Below are positions 55,801 through 61,153 of a stretch of DNA of 64,000 bases, piece after piece. Under the pieces are notes generated by a model. It ran no database searches. It worked only from the letters and a program-made list of their open reading frames with translations, and was not told the DNA's origin. Origin of the DNA: Phlebotomus papatasi. Its lineage: Eukaryota; Arthropoda; Insecta; Diptera; Psychodidae. A program made the position numbers and the translations under genes. The stretch is taken from positions 65,782,627 to 65,846,626 of the forward strand of contig NC_077223.1 of assembly GCF_024763615.1 (NCBI RefSeq). The letters are read 5' to 3'. Positions within the stretch are counted from its first letter, which is position 1. Every line of letters begins with the position of its first letter.

Positions 55801-58325
55801 ACAAAAGCATAGCAATGTGTATGCTACTCTTTCGCACTCTTCTTCTTCTTTTGAACATCACAACAAACTGAATTTAGTCCACATCAATTCTGAGATCGAA
55901 AGATTGAGATAGACATATGCAAATAATTTGAGAGCAAGTGATGTGAATTTTGGTTTCATGAAATTATTCCGAACTAAATGGTGTGCCGGAGGCATTACTA
56001 TTCATTTGTACAGTGTCATTAAATAGTTAATCTATTACAAGAATTTAGGCCTATTTGACCATTGCATTCTCTGAGGTTGAACCATTCAATGAGTTCAGTA
56101 CTTCATTTAGTTCCTTTTCCACTTGTGTTTTAGGTGTTTTCATTGAAATCAAATAAAAACCCAAATCAAATTTAAATTTCAAGATTATAAAAATATATTT
56201 TAAGATTCAAAACACCCATTAAACTTTATATTGCAATAGAAGAGAGGAAAAGCCTGTAATTGTGCTCCTTTTATTTTTTTTTTATAATTTTAAATTATTT
56301 AATTGATCTTCACCTTGACCATTTTATTTCTTTTTTTTTTGAGCCATATTTAACTCTTTTAAGAGCTGTAAAGTTTATTCAGAGTTTATTTTTACATTAT
56401 TAGATTGAATAAACTGAAAAAAAAACTCATAGGGTAATTGTGCCAAATTCCGGCCGGCTTGCAATTTCGGCCACCTTTTTTGTTCCTCGAATTTCCATGA
56501 ACTTTTAGATTTTACGTACTCTAGAGATTATACAATGCAAAAGAATAACAAAAAAATGTAGCTTCGACAAACGAGATGACGTGAAAAAGCCATTGGAAGT
56601 ATTCCCGAAGGGCAAAGAACTATGAGAATGAAGGTGGTCGAAATAGGGCACCAAAGCTATGTCTATTTTTATTAATTTTAAAATGTATTAAGAATGATTT
56701 CAGAGTAAATAAAGACGGTAAACTCTTTTACAAAGTTTCAAGCAACACTCTTACAAAAGAAAGAATAAAAAAAATCAATTTGTATTTAAAATATTACATT
56801 TCAAACTTGAGACTTTGACGCTTGCACGCAACTATGCCGAAATTTGGCACACTTACCCTATGTTTATTTTGGCACCTCTGTCTCTTTTCTAAATAACTTT
56901 ACGAATATATATAGAAAACTTTCCAATATTATGTTAAATATCACATTCCCGAAACTTGAAGCGAGTTAAAAGAAATACTTAGGCATTAGCCATAGCGTAT
57001 GGCCGCTATACACAAAATCGATTTACAAAGATAATATGTGGATTAAAGTTAAGCGCCATAGCTTAACTTTAATCCACATATTATCTTTGTAAATCGATTT
57101 TGTGTATTTTCATTTTATCATTTCGTTTTTAAGATGAACTGTTTTTTTTTCAAAAAATCTTTAGAGTGTCAATTTTCTTGAAACCTTAAAATGCTAAAAA
57201 CTTTTAATTTTTATATGTCAAACAATTAAAAAAAAGATGAAACATTGTACAATCAGAATATTAAACAAATTTTATTGGATATCCAAGAACGCTGAGGATG
57301 TATCTCGTACGGATTGGTCGCACTCAATTTAGAATTAAGTGAAAATTAAAATTTATATAGTCAGTTATAGAATGTATATTCTTTTGACATGAAATAAACA
57401 TATCTATCTATCTATCTAACTTGTTTTAGGGTGAAAGGATCACCTATTGACACTTTAAGAACTCGTGTTGCGGGACTTATTGGCATCCTACTCTGTACCA
57501 TTTGGAATCTTTGGAATATTGAAATATGAAATTGGTCGAAAAACGTAAATAATGAAAATACATTAAATAAATTTCAACATATTGACGAAAGTGTCAATAG
57601 GAGTTCGCTGACCAAAAGGTGTTCATTCCACTCTACTTGTCTTTTAGTTTTAAATTTGACCATAATGGCTCCGGCACACCATTTAGATCAGAAAAATTTC
57701 ATGAAGTCGAAATTCGAATCCTTTTCTTTCTCACATGCTTTGCATACGTCTATCTCATTCTCTCCCACTCTTCTTCTTCTTTTAAACATTATTCCAAATT
57801 CAATTTAGCTCAATCGAATTAGGTATGCGAAAGAATGAGACAGTCATATGCAAAAAACGTGAGAGAGGCATTCGAATTTCGACTTCATGAAATTTTCCTG
57901 ATCTAAAAGTTGTGCCAGGGCCATAAGAAATTATCAAACAAAATTCATTTTTAAATTGAAATCATGAGCTTTTAATTAAATAGAAACTAATATTTTGATT
58001 TTTTGACAAAAGATATAAAAAATTGAATAATCCAATTTTAATTTCCAAAAAATATAAGAACTTTATGATCTGATTGATTAAAAGAATCTTTTATGCAGAA
58101 TATGCCACCATTTTCCCTATACCAAAATCTACAAAGGGCCAATATCTGAAGAGCCTATTCTTTCCGGAAAAAGAATAATACTTACAATTGAACCAATTTG
58201 GTATTCTGTGTCCGGCACTCCTGGAGGATGTCCTGATCCTCCAGAATCTCCTGCAGCGTGACATTTTCTTTGTTGAGCAGGGCCTCAATGTGCTGAGAAG
58301 GCGTGTAGGAACCATCCCAATACAT
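28616..58325 (-). CDS. PPP6R3 (fmt): SAPS-domain regulatory subunit of protein phosphatase 6, whole gene (7 coding exons)
   Basis: This cytosolic adaptor binds the PP6 catalytic subunit and directs it to substrates (SAPS family, yeast SAP proteins, vertebrate PPP6R1-3). Seven exons join in consistent phase to 2532 bases, 843 residues; human PPP6R3 has about 870. The N-terminus has 'HIEALL', 'VTLQEILEDQDILQECRTQN', as in PPP6R proteins. SAPS blocks follow: 'LNPLLMSFFCKTFGMLIARK' and 'IMDLLLYIIMHIQ' (about residues 50-290), 'GKFHDLLLKPP' (290-380), 'YCWNNFLHNHVNKCLRYAL' (380-441), 'GRRLGYMGHLIQIL' (441-480). The C-terminal third is acidic, low-complexity, with a Gln run and 'NFADFDTHFNQF'. Introns hold most repeats of the window. 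The final 'CTG TAA GT' also resembles a splice donor, so an extra 3' exon is not excluded. Confidence 0.95.
28886..29524 (-). CDS. PPP6R3 (fmt): PPP6R exon 6
   Basis: The exon is 639 bases, acceptor GCTGCAG|CTCTG at 29524 and donor AATCTG|GTAATT at 28886/28885. It encodes the acidic tail, with a Gln/Pro run ('QQQQPQQQ') and aromatic 'SGWANFSSDNFADF' motifs that recall 'GWASFSEF' in the human protein. Confidence 0.9.
29560..31555. repeat. PPP6R intron DNA with J-family pieces
   Basis: J wording is scattered through: 'ttttttggaaaggtcttgaa' (30219), 'ggtaagagatatcaacttcc' (29929), 'ggttataaacaggttcatat' (31202). I see no complete boundaries and no exon. U2 follows directly. Confidence 0.5.
31556..31806. 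mobile_element. MITE U2 (251 bp)
   Basis: It starts CACTGAGAAAAAG and ends with its inverse CACTGAGAGAAATTCG; TA precedes (31554-31555) and follows (31807-31808). It is the best-preserved of the three U copies and shows that the target is TA. Confidence 0.88.
31807..32550. other. PPP6R intron 5, right part: J-like tail and unassigned DNA
   Basis: At 32100-32190, J-type terminal wording ('accgtttgccttttaggcgt', 'ggctggacggaaggacaaac') is present. The rest, to 32550, is AT-rich and I see nothing in it. Confidence 0.45.
32551..32921 (-). CDS. PPP6R3 (fmt): PPP6R exon 5
   Basis: The exon is 371 bases, acceptor ATTTTAG|GTGG at 32921 and donor ATGCA|GTAAGT at 32551/32550, phase 0 to 2. It encodes 'NQGRRLGYMGHLIQILDSLV' near its start (last SAPS block), then 'HNPFQDDNN' and 'ASDTFNDFGDSM'. 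Confidence 0.93.
33370..33560. repeat. L-family repeat fragment (L3)
   Basis: It matches 59490-59690: 'tttgattctccaa', 'gtaaatggaa', 'tttgcacaaaa', 'caatttcgaattttca', 'atatcacactaaaaag'. It lies in intron 4 of the PPP6R gene. Confidence 0.75.
33576..33924. mobile_element. Q: TIR element (~350 bp)
   Basis: The left end is AGGGGAATTCTCTAACACTC and the right end, reverse-complemented, AGGGGAATTCTGTCATTTTC; both are followed by 'tggcattgtc'-like words. TA follows on the right (33925-33926 region); the left TA is lost. It belongs to the GGGGAA-ended group. Confidence 0.65.
34002..34141. mobile_element. MITE T1, copy b (140 bp)
   Basis: It has the same TIRs as T1a, with TTA at 33999-34001 and 34142-34144. 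With the TAA duplication of T1a this indicates a three-base TWA target. Confidence 0.85.
34157..34205. mobile_element. V-element end fragment
   Basis: 'gggcagaatcacattgacag' and the following 29 bases are identical to the left end of V1 (34361). It is a solo terminus about 200 bp from the full copy. Confidence 0.8.
34361..34748. mobile_element. V1: foldback MITE (388 bp)
   Basis: Almost the whole element is one inverted repeat: the end GGGCAGAATCACATTGACAG, internal 'catactcggtggcactaggt' and 'gtttatc' words all have inverse partners, with arms of about 185 bp. TTAA lies on both sides (34357-34360, 34749-34752). V2 is at 48897-49344. Confidence 0.88.
35042..36223. mobile_element. D-outer: palindromic MITE split by a relative
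   Basis: The left end GGGGGAAAGTGACATGCC, then 'tttgaatgc', mirrors the right end AAGGGAAAGTGGTTTTCC plus 'tttgaatgc' (reverse complement), between TA at 35040-35041 and 36224-36225. Without D-inner it would be about 216 bp, mostly two ~105 bp arms ('ttccaaagctaaaaatcc' pairs with the inverse at about 36145). Confidence 0.75.
35154..36117. mobile_element. D-inner: TIR element nested in D-outer
   Basis: The ends GGGGAAAGTCGTCTGCCTT and the exact inverse near 36099-36117 are flanked by TA at 35152-35153 and 36118-36119. The ends resemble those of its host element (GGGAAAGTxGxxTGCCTTxAA), so a relative inserted near the centre of the palindrome. The 964 bp interior is non-coding. Confidence 0.8.
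36434..37310. repeat. W: long inverted repeat (~400 bp arms)
   Basis: Arm 36434-36815 pairs with 36866-37310. Landmarks: 'gcagcaaacttttacacact' (36675) against its inverse at about 37040; 'cttccggttgattttcgaat' (36748) against about 36930; 'aacgcgttggaagttcgaa' (36525) against about 37190. A third, direct copy of the right arm follows at 37380-37810. Confidence 0.85.
37380..37810. repeat. W third copy (direct repeat of right arm)
   Basis: 'ccgttcagcaataacttttc', 'caaagccaagccaaact', 'aaacgtttgctgcaaaa' and 'cgttcgaacttccaacgggt' repeat the right arm of W in the same order and orientation, offset by about 515 bp. Confidence 0.85.
37893..38645. mobile_element. E: TA-flanked TIR element (753 bp)
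   Basis: The left end GGAGAAACTGGGCGCCACCG and the right end, reverse-complemented, GGGAAAACTGGGGCACCACC, then 'gaac' on both, are flanked by TA at 37891-37892 and 38646-38647. The interior is unique and non-coding. It shares the G-rich end style with B, C, D, F, G, H, I and Q. Confidence 0.8.
38646..38839. repeat. J-family fragment between E and S
   Basis: 'gattggaatcggttcacact' and 'aattccaagacctttccta' match J copies at 45 and 48 kb. It is truncated on both sides by neighbouring elements. Confidence 0.6.
38840..41084 (+). mobile_element. S: TIR element carrying a SAM-domain gene
   Basis: The 20 bp end CTCTGAAAAAAATAATTTGT at 38840 is repeated exactly, inverted, at 41065-41084, with TA at 38838-38839 and 41085-41086. 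The subterminal 250 bp on both sides are rich in 'tttgtgaa', 'tttgtaa' and 'acaaaat' words and resemble each other when inverted. The 2245 bp unit encloses the decayed gene at 39193-40665 and lies in intron 4 of the PPP6R gene in the opposite orientation. No DDE transposase is visible, so the mover is unknown. Confidence 0.8.
39193..40665 (+). pseudogene. Decayed SAM-domain protein gene (SAMD3-like, uncharacterised insect family)
   Basis: An upstream frame ends at donor ATAA|GTGAGT (39337/39338) and rejoins at ATTTTCAG|GTAAAGG (39409). The next part reads 'YALYDLREEDINYILDADIN' then 'FRKGWEKWKQFL', like the second half of a SAM domain. 'GFDKHRREDLVDLIIEYFNS' and 'MQRLSEEIEETF' follow, typical of repeated uncharacterised insect proteins annotated near SAMD3. 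After a probable intron (39836-39913) the best frame gives 'GRLYNKYHN' and 'LKEFLVNIDEGDLSEEVLDA' but crosses TAG and TGA stops. A last open part (40381-40662) reads 'LTPKFYYLVHYSTMI', the usual C-terminal block. The stops and shifts say it is dead. The family assignment is from memory of conserved words; molecular function is unknown. Confidence 0.6.
41087..42480. other. PPP6R intron 4, unassigned
   Basis: This is AT-rich DNA with no exon, RNA or terminal repeat that I can support. Confidence 0.5.
42489..43085. mobile_element. X: element with ~100 bp terminal inverted repeats, nested contents
   Basis: 'ataattgtcagaatttgatc' to 'ctatctgcatctgttaa' (42488-42580) is repeated inverted at about 42997-43083. 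Between lie a second palindrome ('cgaaaaatcgattttcgaaa' at 42595 with inverse ending about 42740) and the TTAA-flanked element N. Confidence 0.75.
42759..42996. mobile_element. N: TTAA-flanked small element (238 bp)
   Basis: TTAA at 42755-42758 and 42997-43000; ends CTCTTTCGTCTC and, reverse-complemented, CTCTTTCCGGACC. The TTAA target points to piggyBac-type mobilisation. It is non-coding and inserted in X. Confidence 0.65.
43548..43808. mobile_element. MITE Y1 (~255 bp)
   Basis: Inverted ends around 'gatcgggaaaatttcctgaa' and 'tttcaggaaattta', with internal 'gttcaaaagaagaagaagag', match Y2 (55750-55995) and Y3 (57667-57922). It is non-coding and close to a full-length palindrome. Edges are approximate. 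Confidence 0.75.
43844..44077. mobile_element. Z1: pogo/Tigger-like MITE (234 bp)
   Basis: The ends CAGTAGACTCTCTCTCAATC and, reverse-complemented, CAGTAGACTCTCACTCAATC are flanked by TA at 43842-43843 and 44078-44079. It is better preserved than Z2 (12664-13004). The end type suggests pogo/Tigger transposase in trans. Confidence 0.82.
44085..44590 (-). pseudogene. Non-LTR retrotransposon ORF2 C-terminal remnant
   Basis: On the minus strand, frames broken by shifts and stops read 'HPWNVYPSTQKENE' (about 44545-44500), then 'MVDITVRNKDGTDRSI' (about 44340-44290), then 'GVLPIVVGTRGAIPPATIQS' (about 44220-44160). The order 'VDITVP..D', then 'PIVVG..G' followed by helices is the C-terminal region of several non-LTR retrotransposon polyproteins (family knowledge). 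Reverse transcriptase motifs are not present, so only a 3' fragment remains. It is less AT-rich than its surroundings. Z1 abuts its 3' side. Confidence 0.6.
44860..45300. repeat. J-family repeat with AACCGGTT-type words
   Basis: It contains the fullest J text: 'gttgaatcattcctaataac', 'gttggaaaggtcttggaatt', 'aaccgattccaaccggtttt', then two rounds of 'ttttgagtgatttat' with 'gaaccggtaatgaacc'. The palindromic AACCGGTT core recurs several times. Confidence 0.75.
45664..45899. mobile_element. MITE U3 (left end damaged)
   Basis: The interior and right end ('ggatttctctcagtg') match U1 and U2; the first ~15 bp are missing or changed. It lies about 100 bp downstream of PPP6R exon 4's donor. Confidence 0.8.
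45997..46174 (-). CDS. PPP6R3 (fmt): PPP6R exon 4
   Basis: The exon is 178 bases, acceptor TTTTCAG|AATTT at 46174 and donor AAACAC|GTGAGT at 45997/45996, ending in phase 0. It encodes 'LLNLFKQYCWNNFLHNHVNK', a hallmark SAPS segment. The intron before it is 495 bp and the one after it 13 kb. Confidence 0.93.
46175..46669. other. PPP6R intron 3 (495 bp)
   Basis: It has canonical GTAAGT and TTTTCAG borders on the minus strand. No repeat was recognised within. Confidence 0.8.
46670..46933 (-). CDS. PPP6R3 (fmt): PPP6R exon 3
   Basis: The exon is 264 bases, acceptor TCGCTAG|AAAT at 46933 and donor AATGC|GTAAGT at 46670/46669. It encodes 'LKLHIGKFHDLLLKPPEMSP' and 'AFGNTRLQICCLFTVLIETQ', equivalent to the human 'FHQLLLNPP' and 'LGNARLHGARL' segments. 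Confidence 0.93.
47390..48720. repeat. J-family repeat, long and partly duplicated
   Basis: It starts with 'gatgacaaagcgtctcagct' and goes through 'ccggttcattaccggttcat', 'ccaagacctttccaacgggc' to 'ccgtttggctcctagagccg' and 'gacagacagacggacaaaca'. Parts appear in two successive rounds (47560-47900 and 47940-48430). It is in intron 2 of the PPP6R gene. No coding was seen. Confidence 0.75.
48897..49344. mobile_element. V2: foldback MITE (448 bp)
   Basis: It has the same ends and internal words as V1 but is longer because each arm carries an extra 'caccgtcaccgtcaaag' segment. TTA flanks it on both sides. Confidence 0.85.
49345..50109. other. PPP6R intron 2, right part, unassigned
   Basis: This is very AT-rich (many 'aaataaaat' words near 49.9-50.1 kb) and ends at the exon 2 donor. 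Nothing else was recognised. Confidence 0.5.
50110..50850 (-). CDS. PPP6R3 (fmt): PPP6R exon 2
   Basis: The exon is 741 bases, acceptor TTGTAG|CCTC at 50850 and donor ACCAC|GTGAGT at 50110/50109, phase 2 to phase 2. It encodes residues about 47-293, the first half of the SAPS domain, including 'CEILTSDLPSLNQSL'. It is noticeably GC-richer than the flanking introns. The upstream intron is 7.3 kb. Confidence 0.95.
51197..53312. mobile_element. G: TA-flanked TIR element holding F
   Basis: The left end AGAGTGGGGCAGTTTAACG and the right end, reverse-complemented, GGGAAGGGCGGGGCAGTTTT lie between TA at 51195-51196 and 53313-53314. F interrupts it at 51695. Internally 'gaggggcagtttcatgc' and 'aaattgccccgcaacggg' echo the end sequence. 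It is non-coding. Confidence 0.7.
51697..52581. mobile_element. F: TA-flanked TIR element nested in G (885 bp)
   Basis: The left end GGGTAGAGTAAGTACTTTTC and the right end, reverse-complemented, GGGTAGAGTCAGTACTTTTT, both continuing 'cgcca', are flanked by TA at 51695-51696 and 52582-52583. The word 'agtactttacgccacctt' recurs inside. The frame at 51805-52074 (minus) is not recognisable. Confidence 0.85.
53569..54086. mobile_element. K2: short K element (518 bp), inverted orientation
   Basis: The left end CCCTTTAACGACGAGACAG matches the K1 right end inverted; the right end, reverse-complemented, CCCTTTAAGGACGATTG matches the K1 and K3 left ends. TTAA on the left (53565), TCAA on the right. 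It lacks repeat R and so shows the K form before that insertion. It is inserted in a J repeat (53490-53565 and 54100-54460). Confidence 0.82.
54612..55481. mobile_element. AA: probable TIR element with GGAACAAA words
   Basis: The ends 'acggtaagaacttttgg' and, reverse-complemented, 'acggtaaaaaatttcgg' face each other. Inside, 'ggaacaaa' or its inverse recurs many times, and 'gtgtccgtggacgag' appears at about 54970 and 55427. A less AT-rich ~270 bp segment (about 55060-55330) separates the two and may be a later insertion. Edges and type are uncertain. Confidence 0.45.
55750..55995. mobile_element. MITE Y2
   Basis: 'gctccggaacatcttttata' on the left against 'tggtgtgccggagg' on the right, with central 'cttcttcttcttttgaacat' matching Y1 and Y3. 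Confidence 0.75.
56432..56858. mobile_element. B2: solo copy of element B (427 bp)
   Basis: TA at 56430-56431 and 56859-56860. It matches B1 from both ends inward but reads continuously across the C insertion point ('gagattatacaatgcaaaag'). It supplies the empty site for element C. Confidence 0.92.
57008..57107. other. Perfect 47 bp-arm hairpin, 6-base loop
   Basis: Bases 57008-57054 are the exact reverse complement of 57061-57107, with loop GCCATA. No mismatch was found. No TIR or target duplication is evident. It lies in intron 1 of the PPP6R gene. Confidence 0.9.
57290..57422 (+). mobile_element. 3' end of a retroposon, (TATC)n tail
   Basis: 'gacatgaaataaacatatct' followed by ATCT units resembles the polyadenylation word plus simple-repeat tail of insect non-LTR retrotransposons. 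Only the 3' end can be argued; the upstream limit is unclear. Confidence 0.4.
57667..57922. mobile_element. MITE Y3 (256 bp)
   Basis: The ends GGCTCCGGCACACC and, reverse-complemented, GGCCCTGGCACAAC, then 'gatca(g)gaaaatttcatg' on both sides. Best-preserved Y copy; long arms meet in a central 'cttcttcttcttttaaacat'. Confidence 0.85.
58186..58325 (-). CDS. PPP6R3 (fmt): PPP6R coding exon 1
   Basis: ATG at 58325 begins 'MYWDGS', matching the 'MFWKF'-type start of the family. The donor CAATT|GTAAGT at 58186/58185 ends it in phase 2. Joining to exon 2 gives '...KLVQFLNRPDILEELV', the conserved helix. Confidence 0.93.
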
Positions 58326-58700
58326 GGCTGAGATGCTGGCGTTTCTCTCAAAGTCGCGAAATCTGTCCCTTCTCTTCGCAAATTGCTACTAAATGGTGAC
58401 ACAGCACTGCAAAATAATTAGCGAAATATCAGCCAGAATGCACTCGAGAAGCAAATGATTGGACAGCAAAAGAGAGCGTGACACATTTTTCTTGCTCGAC
58501 TTCCTCCCGTCAAATTACAACAAAAAAAACTGCGAGGTGGTGTGAAAAACGGGGCTCTCCCCGGACCATGTCACGCGATTGAGGTGCCCTTTAGATTTGC
58601 TCACCTTTTCGAAAGGATCACAGATACAACATTAATAGCGTAATCCTAAAACACTAAGAAAATGGGAAGGAAAACAATGTGATTTGCACAAAAAGCCTTC
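58326..58700 (-). promoter_or_regulatory. PPP6R 5' UTR and promoter region with likely 5' UTR intron
   Basis: Upstream of the ATG an acceptor ATTTTGCAG (58407) and a donor AAAAG|GTGAGC (58605/58604) would define a 198 bp intron in the 5' UTR. The region around 58500-58800 is richer in CG than the introns. The transcription start cannot be placed. Confidence 0.45.
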
Positions 58701-59439
58701 CTGGCCAACTCGGATTCTCGCACTCGGAAAAACTGCAAGTCGCCCCACCGAAAAGTTCTTTCTCTTTCAGCTCGCCCGCAAAACTCTGTGGCCGCCTAAA
58801 CTTACGGGGTATTATGCAAATAACACTAGTTCTATTGAACCCGAGATTATTGAACTTTTTCTCACAGTTTTCAGTAACACACAGTTCATTGAAATTTGTT
58901 AAACTAGAGCGTAAACTAAAAAGAAATTTACAAAATCCGTCATTTTTACACCCCTATAAGTTATTTCTGATCCATCGAGAACATTTTTGGAAAGCTCCAT
59001 CTGACACTTCACAGACATTTCTGTCGTTTTCTCCCCTTGGAGACATTATTTATAGGGTGGTGGTATAATTTCGACGATTTTCTTGTACAAATCGATGAAA
59101 TTGCAAAAAATCGACGACAGCGCTATTTGGGTTTGTTTCTTGGATCGGAGAGTCGATGAATTAAGCGAGTACACTTTTATGCGACCACACAGTAAGCCTT
59201 GAAATCTCAAAGATTTCACGGAAAACTTTCATGCTCATTTTTTGTTTTCTTTTATTTTACATTTCACGTGTTTGCAGTGTTGTTTCCATTATTTCCATCA
59301 TTTCCATATATTTTATTCTTCAAATAATGCAATTGGTGCAATTGCCTTATTAGATTTGTGACTAAATTTGAGTAAAAACTACTTCAAAGATTCACTATCA
59401 AAAGGTAAAGTAATATACCAGTAATACGAAATTTCTAAA
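58701..59439. other. Upstream flank of PPP6R, unassigned
   Basis: Open frames at 58679-59068 (plus) have no recognisable content. I see no second gene head to head with PPP6R. Confidence 0.4.
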
Positions 59440-60065
59440 GTTCAAACACAAACCAAATGAAAACATTTATAAAAGATCTATTGAGCCCGATCACAAGTAG
59501 ATTTTGATTCTCCAATAGTGTCTTGGATGAAAGGTAAATGGAACTCTATTTGCACAAAAAGTCGTTGAAGTTCGAAGAATTCAAATTCAATTTCGAATTT
59601 TCATACTAAATTTTCGAACAAGTTGGGGAAAATTTATCAAATATCAGACTAAAAAGCTAGCAAAAGAGTTACTCAGTGAATATGGAGTGATTAAATACTG
59701 GGACAAGAACAGTAAACGTCGTTGTTCTGTTTTTTTCCTCACAATCTTTCCGTACAGAAGTAGATCTTGAAAAATTCGAAAATCTATTTGAAGATCCAAA
59801 AAAGAGACTTTCTTACTTCTTGATAATTCCGCAAGGTGGGTGAGATACTTCCTGTTCGAATTTCGAAGTGCTCAAGTGTCAAAATGTGACGGTCTTCACA
59901 TTGTTGTGAGTAAAAGAACAGAACAAAGACGCTTACTGTTCTTGTCCCATTACTTACCCAGTAACGCAAATTCGGTGTTTGTACAGTAGTACGACAAGTA
60001 GTACTCTGTATAGTACTTGCCTTATGGAAATTTTAATGACCGTGACACAAGACGTTCCAGGAACT
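59440..60065. repeat. L1: left arm of widely spaced inverted repeat
   Basis: 'gcacaaaaagtcgttgaagt', 'gagttactcagtga' and 'gtttgtacagtagtacgac' all recur inverted at 63590-64000. M (59699-59949) interrupts this arm. A third copy fragment is at 33370-33560. Confidence 0.85.
59699..59949. mobile_element. M: TIR element (251 bp) inserted in L1
   Basis: The ends TGGGACAAGAACAGTAAACG and, reverse-complemented, TGGGACAAGAACAGTAAGCG continue 'tcgttgttctgtt' / 'tctttgttctgtt'. The L2 arm near 63860 lacks it, giving the empty site. Flanks 'attaaatac' and 'attacttac' suggest an 8-9 bp duplication, as in hAT elements, but this is imperfect. Confidence 0.75.
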
Positions 60066-60964
60066 TTGTTTGGGGTTGAGTGGTGAAAATGCTGTGGGGA
60101 ATTCGAAATTTTTGAATTTTAAAATAACGACATTTTTTTAATTTCAACTGACCAACGGTTTTTTACCGGTTTTAACCGTATTTTTAATAATAAATCTAAA
60201 ATATATACTAAAATTAAATTTATTTGCATTTAAATTTATAAAATACAATTAATTAATTTAATTACAAATTTTTATGTTACTTATATCGTACTTTCGCGAT
60301 TTTAGTGGCATTTTGAGCATTTTTGGGATTTTTTAATTTTTCATTACATAATTAGATAGAAAATTGTGTACATTTTAAATCCGGTTTTATCTTAAAAAGG
60401 TTTATACTGAACATTTTCCTTAATTTTAAATTTTCATAAATATTTTTTGCTGATTTTCTTAAAAAGATTATTAAAGAGTGGCGTTTCTTTCAATAATAAT
60501 TAACTATTGATTAATATTTTATTAAAAAAAGTGTTTTATTAAAAATGTATTAATCCATGCATATTGTGCTACTCAAATCGTGAAAGTGCGAATACCATAC
60601 AAAACGGAGAAAATTTAAACAATATATTTAAATTAATTAGAAGTTATGTTTTCTGCCGATGTTTCCTTAACCGCCTGTGTTTCCTTATGTGCGTCCTTCT
60701 CGTCATTTGACTGATTATCGTCTGCTGGCTCTCAATAAGTGCTAACTCGGTTTACTCCAGTTTCTCTGTAATGATGATACAAAATAGTTTTAAAAATCTC
60801 ATATAAAAATATTTTCTTATTAAAAGTAAATACCTGAGCTATATCAGAATACGTGGAATTCCAGGGTGTTCTTTCATCTTCCAATCACGTTGTTAACAAT
60901 AATGTCCAGTTTCGAAGTTTTGAAATTTGTTGTGAAATACTCTTAGAAAAGAAAAAAATATATC
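60066..60964. other. AT-rich unassigned DNA
   Basis: I see no gene or terminal repeats. A few 'accggttttaaccg' words recall J. Confidence 0.45.
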
Positions 60965-61153
60965 ATTTTTTTACCTAACACTCAGATAAACAGATTGAGG
61001 CAATACAATTATTTCATTATTCATTGCGATCTGGAACCCCGGAAAAGCTACGTTCGGATTGAAAGTATTTAAAAAGTGCAGACAGTTTCGCTAAATTACT
61101 CTAAAAAATTAAAGAAAAAACTCTACCAAAGAAATCCTTTTTAACGTTTTTAA

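Noticed and set aside
58679..59068. Possible divergent gene upstream of PPP6R
   Set aside because: No recognisable domain, two competing frames, and no splice structure supporting it.
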